This document shows positions 31,617-40,739 of a stretch of DNA of 48,899 bases, piece by piece. Position 1 is the first letter of the stretch; the number at the start of each line of letters is the position of its first letter. The position numbers and the translations under genes are program-made. Below the pieces are notes generated by a model. The model did not search any database, was not told the origin of the DNA, and worked only from the letters and a program-made list of their open reading frames with translations. Origin of the DNA: Sporohalobacter salinus (GTDB taxonomy: Bacteria; Bacillota; Halanaerobiia; Halobacteroidales; Acetohalobiaceae); assembly GCF_016908635.1 (NCBI RefSeq), contig NZ_JAFBEG010000020.1:1-48899 (forward strand). The letters run 5' to 3'.

Positions 31617-32951
31617 ATGTTTGGATGGTTTAGTAACGATGAAAATGAAGTAGAAAATCCTGATATGTTTTGTTATCAATGCGAACAGACTTTAGAAGGA
31701 GGGTGCACAAAGTTTGGTGTCTGTGGTAAAGATCCTAATTTAGCTAGCTTACAAGATACAATTATCTTTGGCTTAAAAGGAGTAGCGGCTTATGCTACTC
31801 ACGCTAGAGAATTAGGTTATACAAGTGATAAAGTAAATCAAATCACTCAAGAAGCCCTATATACTACTTTGACTAATTCTAACTTTAATTTAGAAGAACA
31901 CATTGAAATGGCCCTAAAAGTAGGAGAAGCTACTACTGAAGTAATGGACTTATTAGATCAAGCTCATACAGAAAATTTAGGTATTCCTGAACCCGTTGAA
32001 GTTACCCAAAATAAAGTAGAAGGACATTCTATTGTAGTTACAGGACATAATTTATATGCTTTAAAAGAATTATTAAAACAAACAGAAGGTAAAGGAATTA
32101 ATATTTATACTCATTCCGAAATGTTACCTGCTCATGGATATCCCGAATTAAATAAATACGATCATCTGAAGGGGAATATTGGTAAAGCCTGGTATGATCA
32201 ACGCCAATTATTTGCTGATTTTCCAGGAGCTATTTTGGGAACTACTAACTGCTTAATGCCGATTAAAGGAGATTATGAAGACCGCTTCTTCACTCATGGA
32301 ACTGCTGGCTTAAAAGGAGCACAAAAAATTGAAAATGATGACTTCACTCCTTTAATTGAAAAAGCCTTAGAATTACCAGCAGCTAATCTAGATTCAGACG
32401 AAACTCTAACTACCGGTTTTCACCACCAAACTGTATTGAACATTGCTCCAGAAATTGTGGAGGCTGTAAAGGACGGCAAAATTAGTAGGTTTTTTGTAAT
32501 TGCCGGCTGCGATGCTCCAACTCAAGGAAGAGACTATTATCGAGAATTAGCTAAATCAATTCCTGAAGATGGAGTTATTTTAACTACTTCTTGCGGTAAG
32601 TTTAGATTTAATGATCTTGATTACGGCACTGTTCCCGGCACGGATATCCCGCGCTACATTGATTTAGGTCAATGTAATAATTCAGGATCAGCAGTTAAAA
32701 TTGCTCTTGCTTTAGCAGAAGCCTTTGACTGTGAAATAAATGAACTACCGCTTAGCATCGTTTTATCTTGGTTTGAACAAAAGGCAGTAGCCATTTTATT
32801 AGGATTATTTAATTTAGGCATTCAAGATATCTACGTTGGTCCTACAGTTCCTGAATTCCTATCAGAAACTGTCGTTGAAGTTCTTCAAGATAACTTTAAT
32901 TTACAAACTACTGGTGATCCGCAAGAAGATCTACAACAAATGCTAGACTAA
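31617..32951 (+). CDS. hcp: Hydroxylamine reductase/NO reductase, hybrid-cluster protein (short form)
   Basis: 444 aa, about 100 shorter than Hcp2 here. It lacks one N-terminal helical domain, like the short archaeal/thermophile class. N-terminal [4Fe-4S] Cys: CYQCEQTLEGGC then FGVC (C-x2-C-x7-C-x5-C, residues 19-36). Hybrid-cluster ligands: His 144 (TGHNL), Glu 168 (HSEMLPAHGYP), Cys 212 (TTNCLMP), GCDAP, TTSCGKF, LGQCNNSG and FEQKA. Hcp reduces NO or hydroxylamine and is also a protein S-nitrosylase in E. coli. It has its own FNR-like promoter and a strong terminator. Confidence 0.92.
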   Translation: MFGWFSNDENEVENPDMFCYQCEQTLEGGCTKFGVCGKDPNLASLQDTIIFGLKGVAAYATHARELGYTSDKVNQITQEALYTTLTNSNFNLEEHIEMALKVGEATTEVMDLLDQAHTENLGIPEPVEVTQNKVEGHSIVVTGHNLYALKELLKQTEGKGINIYTHSEMLPAHGYPELNKYDHLKGNIGKAWYDQRQLFADFPGAILGTTNCLMPIKGDYEDRFFTHGTAGLKGAQKIENDDFTPLIEKALELPAANLDSDETLTTGFHHQTVLNIAPEIVEAVKDGKISRFFVIAGCDAPTQGRDYYRELAKSIPEDGVILTTSCGKFRFNDLDYGTVPGTDIPRYIDLGQCNNSGSAVKIALALAEAFDCEINELPLSIVLSWFEQKAVAILLGLFNLGIQDIYVGPTVPEFLSETVVEVLQDNFNLQTTGDPQEDLQQMLD

Positions 32952-32968
32952 AAACTGATATCTCCTTT

Positions 32969-33006
32969 AACTAAAGACCTCCTGCAGTTGCAGGAGGTCT
33001 TTAGTT
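32969..33006. terminator. Strong bidirectional terminator
   Basis: A long stem, AACTAAAGACCTCCTGCA with its complement, and a very short loop. It lies between the hcp1 stop (plus) and the DUF1450 stop (minus) and can serve both. Confidence 0.8.
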
Positions 33007-33224
33007 TACAATTGATTTTCTATTTTTTTGTATAATTCATCTGGTGACCCGGCATCTACAAATTCATCATTAACAACTGCAAATGGCCCTACAGCACAAT
33101 CACCACAGTATCCAAGACAGGGCAGCACCTCCACTGTTGCTTCAGTAAAGTTATCTTCTATTTTATTTTTTACTTCTTCTACTCCTTGAGCAAAATTATT
33201 TTCACAAAAGTTTACTTCTGACAT
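33006..33224 (-). CDS. DUF1450 family protein (YuzB-like)
   Basis: 72 aa. Cysteines in FCENN and VEVLPCLGYCGDCAVGPFA (C-x2-C-x2-C) and the ending AVVNDEFVDAGSPDELYKKI match DUF1450/YuzB, a thioredoxin-like ferredoxin-related family, possibly [2Fe-2S]. It lies 20 bp after the NADH oxidoreductase gene, so the pair may form a short electron route. Role not known. Confidence 0.8.
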   Translation of the reverse strand: MSEVNFCENNFAQGVEEVKNKIEDNFTEATVEVLPCLGYCGDCAVGPFAVVNDEFVDAGSPDELYKKIENQL

Positions 33225-33244
33225 TTACTAATCACTCCTACTAA

Positions 33245-34459
33245 TTATTTATTCTTTATTGTTTCTAAAAATTGTTCAACTGATACATTCTGACAGTCAA
33301 TTGAGCTTACATCAATTTCTTCCTCAATTGCCTTCTTTAACACTGGGGTTTTTCTAATATCCCCGATTACAACTGCCCCTATCACTACATTATTCTTAAT
33401 AAATATTTTACTATAAGTTCCTGCTTCCTTATTCTCCTCAGCCAAATAATTAGTTGCTTGCTTCTGATCTACATTACCCATGGCAAATAAATCAAGATCA
33501 AAAGCTCTTAAAGTAACAACCGGAATTACATGATCATAATTTTCTTCCTGGCCAGCTAAATTATAACCTGCCACTTTACCTTGGTTAATTGCCAAATTCC
33601 AGAGTCCATAAATCCGACCATTAAATTCAACTACATCACCGGCAGCATAGATATCGGAACTGCTAGTTTCCATCTTTTGATTAACAATAATTCCCTGATT
33701 ACGATCAAGGTCAGTATTTTTTACTAAATCTAAATTCGGTTCAATCCCAGTTGAATAAATTACTAAATCGCAGTTTCCCTGCTCTCCAGCACTTGTTTGA
33801 TAACCTTCAACTCGGTCGTTCCCCGTTAATTTACTAATTTCTGTAGCTAAGTGAATTTTTATACCTGCTTCTTCCACCCTCTGTTTTAACATTTCAGCTG
33901 CTGTTTGATCTAACTCTTTAGGCATTAACCGAGAATTAATCTCCACAATTTCTACTTCTTTACCCGCTCGTGATAAAATCCAAGCTATTTCTAACCCTTG
34001 AATTCCGCCGCCAATAATTAAAACTTGTTCACTTTGCTGAGCATAATCGTGTATTTGTTGAGCATCAACCAAATTTCTGAGCGTAAAAACTCCTTCTTTA
34101 TCTATTCCTTCAATAGGAGGAATTAAATTATCAGCTCCGGTAGTTAATAATAATTTTTTATAATCTACTTTTGTTTGATCATCTAAAATAACTTGATGTT
34201 GATCTGGATTAACATCAACAACTTCTGAATCTAATTGCAGATCAACATTATTTTCCTGATACCACTTTTCAGCTTGCAGTGATACATTATCCTCAGCTAG
34301 ATTACCCAATAATTCTTTTGATAATTTAATTCGATTATAAGGGTGAAACTTTTCTTTACTATATAATATTATTTGGGTTGCTTGGTCATTTTCTCTAATT
34401 GCTTTAATCGCATTAATAGCTGCTATTCCACCACCTACTACAATAATCGGTTTATCCAT
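33245..34459 (-). CDS. FAD-dependent NADH oxidoreductase (rubredoxin reductase/NirB-like)
   Basis: 404 aa from ATG 34459 (SD GGGGAGA; a GTG six bases upstream is possible). FAD motif IIVVGGGIAAINAIKAIREN, NAD motif VLIIGGGIQGLEIAWILSRA, FAD-phosphate region DIYAAGDVVEF, and the family signature YNRIKLSKELLG. It resembles NADH:rubredoxin oxidoreductase and the front part of NirB. Between hcp1 and hcp2, it is a good candidate donor for Hcp (the job of Hcr in E. coli) through rubredoxin or the DUF1450 partner. That link is inferred from position. Confidence 0.85.
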   Translation of the reverse strand: MDKPIIVVGGGIAAINAIKAIRENDQATQIILYSKEKFHPYNRIKLSKELLGNLAEDNVSLQAEKWYQENNVDLQLDSEVVDVNPDQHQVILDDQTKVDYKKLLLTTGADNLIPPIEGIDKEGVFTLRNLVDAQQIHDYAQQSEQVLIIGGGIQGLEIAWILSRAGKEVEIVEINSRLMPKELDQTAAEMLKQRVEEAGIKIHLATEISKLTGNDRVEGYQTSAGEQGNCDLVIYSTGIEPNLDLVKNTDLDRNQGIIVNQKMETSSSDIYAAGDVVEFNGRIYGLWNLAINQGKVAGYNLAGQEENYDHVIPVVTLRAFDLDLFAMGNVDQKQATNYLAEENKEAGTYSKIFIKNNVVIGAVVIGDIRKTPVLKKAIEEEIDVSSIDCQNVSVEQFLETIKNK

Positions 34460-34555
34460 TCTCACAATCTCCCCTTTAGAAAATCCAAAGCTTTCTTTAG
34501 TTATTAAATAATATAACACAGTGCTCGTTTAAATATTCTCTCCAAAAAAATAAAA

Positions 34556-34582
34556 GCCTCAGGATTTTAAAACCCTGAGACC
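34556..34582 (-). terminator. Terminator of the methyltransferase-hcp2 operon
   Basis: CTCAGG and CCTGAG with flanking pairs form a stem, followed on the minus strand by TTTTATTTTTTT. It lies about 55 bp after the hcp2 stop. Confidence 0.65.
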
Positions 34583-34636
34583 TACAGTAGAGAATCTACA
34601 TTAACACCTTGGAACAAAGTAGAGAAAGTTAATTAA

Positions 34637-36295
34637 CTATGCTAACATCTTCTCCATATCTTCTTTTACAGTAGTATTTGGCTGAATATTAAATTGGTCA
34701 ACTAACACATCTAATACATTTTCCGAAACAAATGCTGGTAATTTAGGCCCTAGGTGAATATCTTGAACTCCTAGAGAAAGCAGCGCCAATAAGACTAAAA
34801 CTGCTTTTTGTTCGTACCAGGCAATGTTATAGGAAATAGGTAGTTCATTAATATCATCAACGTCAAATGCACCAGCTAGTTTCTGAGCAATTGCTACTAA
34901 CGAATATGAGTCATTGCATTGACCGGCATCTAATACCCGTGGAATACCGCCAATATCACCTAGATCAAGTTTATTATATCTATATTTAGCACAACCAGCA
35001 GTTAGAATTACTGTATCTTCTGGTAGTTCTTTAGCAAATTCAGTATAGTAATCTCGATCAGCATGACGTCCGTCACAACCACCCATGACAAAGAACTGAC
35101 TAATATCTCCATTTTTAACTGCTTCTACTACTTTATCTGCTACTCCAGAAACTGCATTACGAGCAAAACCGCCCATAATTGTACCTGTCTCTAATTCTTC
35201 TGGCGCTTCACATTGTTTGGCATGTTCAATAACTGAAGAGAAGTCTTTAGACTGATCATTAACTCGATCGCCAATATGATCCATACCTTCAAAACCAACT
35301 ACTCCTGTAGTATAAACTCTATCTTTATAAGAATCTTTCGGTGGTACTAAACAATTAGTAGTCATTAGAATTGGTCCGTTAAATTTCTCAAATTCTTCTT
35401 TCTGCTTCCACCAAGAACCGCCATAGTTACCAGCAAAATGATCATATTCTTTAAAGGCAGGATAAGACTGAGCTGGAAGCATTTCTCCATGGGTATAAAC
35501 ATCTACCCCTGTACCTTTTGTCTGCTCTAGCAGTTCTTCTAAATCTCTTAAGTCGTGACCGCTCACTAAAATTCCTGGATTATCTCTAGTACCTAGCTCT
35601 ACTTCAGTTGGTTCAGGATGACCGTAATTTTCAGTATTAGCCTTATCTAATAGTGCCATAGTATCGACACCCAATTCACCGCACTTCATTACTAAACCTA
35701 CTAAGTCATCAACAGTTAGGCTATCATCAGTAATAGCAACTAATGCTTCCTTCATGAAGGAGAAAATTTCATCTTTTTTCTCGCCCAGTACATAAGCATG
35801 ATCAGCATAAGCAGCAATTCCTTTTAAACCATAAGTTAATAACTCACGTAAGGAATTAATATCTTCATTATCAGTTGTAGGAATTCCTACTTCTTCTGAT
35901 TTTTGATAAATTTCATCTTTGCTATCAGCTGTCCAAGTAGCCATCTCCGGAACTTCTGCGTCTAAATCTGCTTCACTACCATCATATTCAGCTAGTAGCT
36001 TATCTTTTAGATCAGCTCTTACCTCAAAAGCTTCTTCAATAAATTCTACGAAATCGTCTTCAGCAAAGTTAACATTAGTCACTGTCGCAAATAAACTTTC
36101 CATAATGAATTCATCAGCTTTTTCATCCTGAACCCCTAGGGCTTCAGCTTTAGCTCCATAGACTGAAATTCCTTTTAATAAGTAAATTAATAAGTCTTGT
36201 AAGTTAGCCACAGTATCAGTTTTTCCACAGACACCTCTAATTGTACACCCTTCTCCTTTAGCCGTTTCTTCACATTGATAACAAAGCATTGACAT
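34637..36295 (-). CDS. hcp: Hydroxylamine reductase/NO reductase, hybrid-cluster protein (full length)
   Basis: 552 aa, class I size. N-terminal Cys [13 protein letters not shown] then IRGVC (C-x2-C-x8-C-x5-C). Hybrid-cluster ligands: His 247 (VSGHDLRD), Glu 271 (THGEMLPA), Cys in [40 protein letters not shown] and YEQKAV. It is second in an operon with a methyltransferase (21 bp gap) and shares its FNR-like promoter. The strain therefore carries two different Hcp forms plus the tail of a third. Division of labour unknown. Confidence 0.93.
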   Translation of the reverse strand: MSMLCYQCEETAKGEGCTIRGVCGKTDTVANLQDLLIYLLKGISVYGAKAEALGVQDEKADEFIMESLFATVTNVNFAEDDFVEFIEEAFEVRADLKDKLLAEYDGSEADLDAEVPEMATWTADSKDEIYQKSEEVGIPTTDNEDINSLRELLTYGLKGIAAYADHAYVLGEKKDEIFSFMKEALVAITDDSLTVDDLVGLVMKCGELGVDTMALLDKANTENYGHPEPTEVELGTRDNPGILVSGHDLRDLEELLEQTKGTGVDVYTHGEMLPAQSYPAFKEYDHFAGNYGGSWWKQKEEFEKFNGPILMTTNCLVPPKDSYKDRVYTTGVVGFEGMDHIGDRVNDQSKDFSSVIEHAKQCEAPEELETGTIMGGFARNAVSGVADKVVEAVKNGDISQFFVMGGCDGRHADRDYYTEFAKELPEDTVILTAGCAKYRYNKLDLGDIGGIPRVLDAGQCNDSYSLVAIAQKLAGAFDVDDINELPISYNIAWYEQKAVLVLLALLSLGVQDIHLGPKLPAFVSENVLDVLVDQFNIQPNTTVKEDMEKMLA

Positions 36296-36316
36296 AATCT
36301 AGCCCCTCCTGTAGTG

Positions 36317-37042
36317 TTATTTTATTGCTACTGCTATTAGGGGAAATGAATTATAAGCCTTGTAATCATTATAATTAAAATCACCGTATAAGTTCACTTC
36401 TGCAAATCCTATAGCATTTAACATTTCTCTCAATTGACCAGATTTTAATGGATATAATAAAACGGAATTTTCAAATTGACCTTGGGGAGTAATTAATTTT
36501 GTTTTAAAATTAACCTTTTCATCTTCTAATGCATAGTTTCTAACTAATTTAACCTGTTTTTCTTCATTATTAATAGTAGGTAAACTGGTTATATTCTTCG
36601 TTAATATCCGATCATAATTTACTATTTGAATAATTAACTTTCCCTTATTTTTAAGAAGACTATAAGCTTGATTCAATACATCTTTAATTTCCTGTTCGTT
36701 TTCTAAATGAACTAATGAATTCCCAATACAATAAATTAAATTAAAATTTTGTTGCTTATAAATATTAGTTAAATTTTTCATATCTTCTACTTTAAATTTT
36801 ACATCTAACTCTTTATCTTTTATTTTATTTAATGCTTGATTAATCATAGCTTTACTTAAATCTAATCCTCGAACTGAATAACCTTTTTTACCAAGGGCAA
36901 TTGCATAATTTCCCGTTCCAGTTGCTACATCTAATATCTGGCCTTTGTCTTTTACATTATCAACTAGAAACTCTACTTTATTATTCTTAGTTTGAAAAAT
37001 ATTGTCATAATAATCACTAAATTCTTTATAAAAATTCATCAT
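36317..37042 (-). CDS. Class I SAM-dependent methyltransferase
   Basis: 241 aa (or 240 from the second ATG at 37039; SD GGAGGGG). SAM-binding motif I ILDVATGTGNYAIALGKKG, acidic loop VRGLDLSKAMINQAL, and NLIYCIGNSLVHLENEQEI. The N-terminus FYKEFSDYYDNIF is typical of small-molecule methyltransferases of the Methyltransf_11/25 type. Substrate unknown. Being first in the operon with hcp2 and under a CRP/FNR site suggests a stress-linked function, which is unusual for this family. Confidence 0.8.
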   Translation of the reverse strand: MMNFYKEFSDYYDNIFQTKNNKVEFLVDNVKDKGQILDVATGTGNYAIALGKKGYSVRGLDLSKAMINQALNKIKDKELDVKFKVEDMKNLTNIYKQQNFNLIYCIGNSLVHLENEQEIKDVLNQAYSLLKNKGKLIIQIVNYDRILTKNITSLPTINNEEKQVKLVRNYALEDEKVNFKTKLITPQGQFENSVLLYPLKSGQLREMLNAIGFAEVNLYGDFNYNDYKAYNSFPLIAVAIK

Positions 37043-37099
37043 TTCCCCTCCTTTCTAACTAATTAAAATAGCAAGTAACTTTTATTTATTACATTTATA

Positions 37100-37142
37100 A
37101 GTATAACTACTTTTAAAGAGGACTAATATGATATATATCACA
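37100..37142 (-). promoter_or_regulatory. CRP/FNR (HcpR-like) site and promoter of methyltransferase-hcp2
   Basis: TATGATATATATCACA (37127-37142) matches TGTGA-N6-TCACA with one change. TATACT (37100-37105) on the minus strand is the -10; centres are 32 bp apart, as at the asr and hcp1 promoters. Confidence 0.7.
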
Positions 37143-37376
37143 TATATTGCTTCTTTTGGGTAAATATTTTAATCTGCTACTGGATAAAATATTATTTATC
37201 CCCATTTTAATTCCTCTATTACATTATTTATACATAATAAAACTTTTCTCCTGTAATTTTTGCCAAATTATTAAAAATGATTCCTGATTTATCTTAGAAA
37301 AATTATATATTCTAAATAATTTTTAAAAAACTTATATTAATCCTTAAATTAACATTTAATTTAAACAGCTATTATC
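37143..37376. other. AT-rich gap without a gene
   Basis: About 230 bp between the hcp2 promoter and the end of fixX. No convincing frame with a ribosome-binding site, and no clear terminator or repeat, was found. Confidence 0.5.
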
Positions 37377-37670
37377 TTAACTCTGGTAATTAACCCCATA
37401 ACCTCCTTTAGGAAAGCTCCAGGAAATATTATTATATGGACAGCCATAAGGACAAGCTAAACATTCTACACATCTAGTATAATCAACCTTAATCCTATTC
37501 TGTTCTCCATCCCAAGAAAAAACTCGAGTAGGACAATAATAAGTACAGGGCTTATTTTCACATTTTTCTAAACAGATCTCTGCATCCTTTATATAAATAT
37601 GAGAATTATCATCTACTTTGATTGATACAGAATCTAAGGGTGTCTCTTTATCTTTAGTAAAATTAGAAAT
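37377..37670 (-). CDS. fixX: FixX-like ferredoxin, probably started at ATT
   Basis: 97 aa. VDDNSHIYIKDAEICLEKCE, then CTYYCPTRVF, YTRCVECLACPYGCPYNNI and WSFPKGGYGVNYQ are standard FixX, a ferredoxin partner of FixC. No in-frame ATG exists. The best start is ATT at 37668-37670, which overlaps the fixC stop as TAATT (the usual TAATG with one base changed) and sits seven bases after GGGGGG. A TTG at 37685 would lie inside the SD. Electron transfer between FixC and quinone or other partners is the family role. Confidence 0.85.
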   Translation of the reverse strand: MSNFTKDKETPLDSVSIKVDDNSHIYIKDAEICLEKCENKPCTYYCPTRVFSWDGEQNRIKVDYTRCVECLACPYGCPYNNISWSFPKGGYGVNYQS

Positions 37671-38980
37671 TAGAAATCCCCCCAATTTCTAAGTCCATGA
37701 TAAAGATCCGAAACTATCTTATCAGTAGACTGCATGTTAAAAAAGTCTTTCTTGATCTTTTTCATTTTGTCATTTTTTGATTGTAATCCTACCTTGAAGA
37801 AACGATAGGCAGCATCATTAGTTGCCTTAGTCAATAAAAAGTCAGCATCAGAATGATTCTGATAATATTTTTTTCTGTTTTTCCGATCTTTTATGTTCTC
37901 CATAAAGAAACTATTTTTAATTCGCTTTTCATATCCTTTAAGAATTTTACTACTATAATCCTGGGCAGCTCTAGCCTGTGCTATTATTTCAGCCGCATAA
38001 AGCCCTGTTAACATAGCTAAGTCAGCACCTCGACGTCCAGTAATCATCATAGCAGCATCCCCCGCTACTAAAACTCCATCCCCATAAAGTTGAGGAAGGT
38101 TTTTATAACCCCCTTTAGGAATAGTATGGGCCTTATAAGCTATTGACTCGGCCCCTTCAATTAATCTATTAATTAAAGGGTGTTCTTTAAAACGACTAAG
38201 TAACTGATAGGGACTCACCCCTTTATTGGTAATTTGATTTAAATAGCCTCCTACAATTATTGAAATAGATTCTTGATTAGTCCAAATTCCTCCTTTACCA
38301 ATAATTCCCGAAACAGGATAACCAAGCATGCCAATATTAGCTCCTTCGCCTGGTTCTAGATTAAAACGAGACTCAATAGTCTCTGCCGGCAAGCCTAACT
38401 CTTCTTTTACATAAAGAAATAAACTAGAAGGTTTTATTTCATCCCTTAGTCCTGCCTCTTGCGTTAAGGCAGCACTAGCTCCTTCTGCTAAGAGAACAAC
38501 ATCGGCATGAATAATCTCTCCACTATCCAATTCTACTCCAGAAACTTTCTTATTAAGTAAACCAGTCTTTTCATATACTAAATCTTCAACCAAAGTACTT
38601 GTCATTAGGTAAGCCCCTGCTTTAACCGCCTGATCAGCAAGCCAAGGATCAAACCTATTTCTAATGACTGAAAATTTATTATAAGGAGACTTATTAAATT
38701 CCAAACCAGTAAATCCAGTCTTAACTGCTGAAGTCTTATCCATTAACCATAACTCCTCAGTAACTATAGCTCTTTCTAATGGAGCCTCTTTCCAAAATTC
38801 AGGAATAACTTCAGCTGCTGGTTTGCGAGATAAGCTACCACCAAACATATTTTTACTACCTGGCTTCTCTCCTCTTTCAATTAAAGCAACAGATAAATTG
38901 TTCTGAGCCAACGAAATAGCTGCAGCAGAACCAGCTGGACCTGCTCCTACAACTACTGCATCATAGCGATCATTTCCCAT
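37670..38980 (-). CDS. fixC: FixC-like electron-transfer flavoprotein:quinone oxidoreductase
   Basis: 436 aa. FAD motif YDAVVVGAGPAGSAAAISLA, ERGEKPGSKNMFGGSLSRK, and the C-terminal FAD site LYGDGVLVAGDAAMM are all FixC/ETF-QO. The family works with FixAB (ETF) in electron bifurcation or beta-oxidation-type routes, or in carnitine pathways. Only fixC and fixX are present; neither fixA nor fixB lies before fixC, where a DUF1540 gene is found. The pair could therefore serve distant FixAB or another donor. Confidence 0.85.
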   Translation of the reverse strand: MGNDRYDAVVVGAGPAGSAAAISLAQNNLSVALIERGEKPGSKNMFGGSLSRKPAAEVIPEFWKEAPLERAIVTEELWLMDKTSAVKTGFTGLEFNKSPYNKFSVIRNRFDPWLADQAVKAGAYLMTSTLVEDLVYEKTGLLNKKVSGVELDSGEIIHADVVLLAEGASAALTQEAGLRDEIKPSSLFLYVKEELGLPAETIESRFNLEPGEGANIGMLGYPVSGIIGKGGIWTNQESISIIVGGYLNQITNKGVSPYQLLSRFKEHPLINRLIEGAESIAYKAHTIPKGGYKNLPQLYGDGVLVAGDAAMMITGRRGADLAMLTGLYAAEIIAQARAAQDYSSKILKGYEKRIKNSFFMENIKDRKNRKKYYQNHSDADFLLTKATNDAAYRFFKVGLQSKNDKMKKIKKDFFNMQSTDKIVSDLYHGLRNWGDF

Positions 38981-39010
38981 TCTTTTCTCTCCTTTTTAAA
39001 CCAATAGTAA

Positions 39011-39038
39011 ATTATCCCCTGTATTAACAGGGGATAAT
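39011..39038. terminator. Terminator-like hairpin after the DUF1540 gene
   Basis: ATTATCCCCTG and CAGGGGATAAT form an 11-bp stem with a 6-base loop, directly after the DUF1540 stop and before fixC. The T run is short, so termination may be partial. Confidence 0.6.
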
Positions 39039-39047
39039 AAAAAGTTA

Positions 39048-39209
39048 CTATGATCTAGCTTCAAAAGTATGACAATTAGTTCCTTCTGAATTAGGGGCAT
39101 TAGTCCCTCCACCATCTACACTAACTTCAATATCACTAGCAGTACAATATTGACTATCCCAATGAGTACAATTACTTACTCTACATTTAATACTTTCATT
39201 CTTCTCCAT
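39048..39209 (-). CDS. DUF1540-type Cys-rich small protein
   Basis: 53 aa, missed by size cut-offs. ATG 39209 has SD GGAGGTG. SIKCRVSNCTHWDSQYCTAS, then DIEVSVDGG and EGTNCHTFEARS give the C-x5-C-x7-C pattern and the end Cys of DUF1540, a small family common in Clostridia, probably metal-binding. Followed by a hairpin. Function unknown. Confidence 0.75.
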   Translation of the reverse strand: MEKNESIKCRVSNCTHWDSQYCTASDIEVSVDGGGTNAPNSEGTNCHTFEARS

Positions 39210-39337
39210 CCATCTTCACCTCCATTTTAATTTCAATTACAGTTATATTATTATTTAAAACTGTAATTCATATTCCAGAAATAAAATGTATCATTTAAAT
39301 TTAATTTCATCTTATGTATTTTTATCCATAAGTCTTT

Positions 39338-40021
39338 TTAATAATTTTCTGGATTCAATTTTGCTTGTTTTAAAGCTTGCCTCAAAGCTTGATTATAAGC
39401 ATTTATACTATAAGTAGCCCCAGAAATTGCATCTACATGTACAGATTGATTTTTAACTGCTAGTTTAGGAAAAATTTTATAAGCCTTGATAGCCGGTTGA
39501 TGGGGATAACCTTTTGTTTTATCCAAAGCTAAATTATCTTTTTTAGTTTTAGCAGGAATAATTTCAACGTCTTTAATTTTTTCTTTATTAATCACTGTTT
39601 TTAATAATACATAACCATGATCTTCATAATCTTTACTTATACCATAATAAGTATCACCCTTATATTCATCTTTAGCTATACTTAAAGCTTTCTTAACTGC
39701 TTTAACATAATTATGATAACTATGAGTAGCCCCAGCAATAGTATCGACATCAACAGATTGTTTTTTAATTACCTGTTTAGGAAATTTTTTAAATAATTTA
39801 ACTGCTGGAGGATGAGGATATTCTCCCTTTTTCTTTATTGGATTTAAAATCTCTACATTAGTAATTTTTTCTTTATTAACTTGAACTTTAATCACTACAT
39901 CACCATGTTTATTAGGAATATACCCAATATAAGTACCTGGCTTATATCTGTTATTTTTAGCCAAACCAATTTGAAACACTAAAATTAACAATACTAAGGC
40001 GACAATCAAAACTTTTTTCAT
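39338..40021 (-). CDS. Secreted protein with two FMN-binding domains
   Basis: 227 aa from ATG 40021. Signal peptide MKKVLIVALVLLILVFQIGLA. Two FMN-binding repeats follow, each with GY.PH.PA and a flavinylation-type motif: DTIAGATHSYHNYVKAV (about 85-101) and DAISGATYSINAYNQAL (about 203-219). Relatives (RnfG, NqrC, NosR, extracellular reductases) bind FMN covalently through the Thr. It is the last gene of the iron-uptake operon, where Campylobacter has thioredoxin-like proteins. It may carry out extracytoplasmic iron reduction, which is inference. Confidence 0.8.
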   Translation of the reverse strand: MKKVLIVALVLLILVFQIGLAKNNRYKPGTYIGYIPNKHGDVVIKVQVNKEKITNVEILNPIKKKGEYPHPPAVKLFKKFPKQVIKKQSVDVDTIAGATHSYHNYVKAVKKALSIAKDEYKGDTYYGISKDYEDHGYVLLKTVINKEKIKDVEIIPAKTKKDNLALDKTKGYPHQPAIKAYKIFPKLAVKNQSVHVDAISGATYSINAYNQALRQALKQAKLNPENY

Positions 40022-40071
40022 GCTAACTTCCCCTTCCATTTTCTTTAAGTTTCAATTCAAACTTCATTGTA

Positions 40072-40719
40072 CTACATTAACCTACCATGATCCAAATTAA
40101 TCTGCCGCTGAGCTAACTCTCCTACTTTAGGGTCATGTGTAACCATTAAAATACTATGTCCTTGTTTATGTAATTCAGTAAATAAGTCTAGTACTATATT
40201 CTCATTCTCTTTATCTAAATTACCAGTCGGCTCATCTGCTAAGATTAATTTAGGATAATTAATTAAGGCTCTAGCCACACAGACTCTTTGCTGTTCCCCA
40301 CCTGATAATTCCTTAGGTAAATGATCTGCTCTATGCTCTAGACCAACTTTAGTTAGGGCTTCTCTAGCCTCTTCTTCATCAGCCATACTATGATAGTATT
40401 GAGCTGTCATTACATTCTCTACTGCTGTCAAATAAGGAACCAAGTGAAATTGTTGAAAAACTAACCCAATCTTTTCTCGCCGCACAGTAGTCAATTCTTT
40501 CTTATCTAATTTTGAAATATCAATGCCATCAATCTTCACCTGACCTTTAGAAGGAGTATCCATACAACCAATTAAATTTAACATAGTACTCTTTCCTGAA
40601 CCAGAAGGTCCCATAATAGATAACCATTCTCCTGCTTCAATTTCTAAACTAACATTATCTAAAGCATGCACATCACCATCATATATTTTAGACACATTTT
40701 CTAATTGAATTAAGCTCAT
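40072..40719 (-). CDS. ABC transporter ATPase (MacB/LolD type) of the iron operon
   Basis: 215 aa. Walker A GPSGSGKST, Q-loop FQQFHLV, signature LSGGEQQRV, Walker B LILADEPTGNLD, and H-loop MVTHD. It resembles LolD/MacB ATPases that power FtsX-type permeases; the two permeases lie just upstream. It corresponds in order to Cj1663 of the Campylobacter p19 locus. Confidence 0.92.
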   Translation of the reverse strand: MSLIQLENVSKIYDGDVHALDNVSLEIEAGEWLSIMGPSGSGKSTMLNLIGCMDTPSKGQVKIDGIDISKLDKKELTTVRREKIGLVFQQFHLVPYLTAVENVMTAQYYHSMADEEEAREALTKVGLEHRADHLPKELSGGEQQRVCVARALINYPKLILADEPTGNLDKENENIVLDLFTELHKQGHSILMVTHDPKVGELAQRQINLDHGRLM

Positions 40720-40739
40720 AATTTCAACCTCCTTAATAA

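Noticed and set aside
37143-37376. A possible small RNA or gene in the AT-rich gap.
   Set aside because: No promoter-terminator pair or frame with an SD could be supported.
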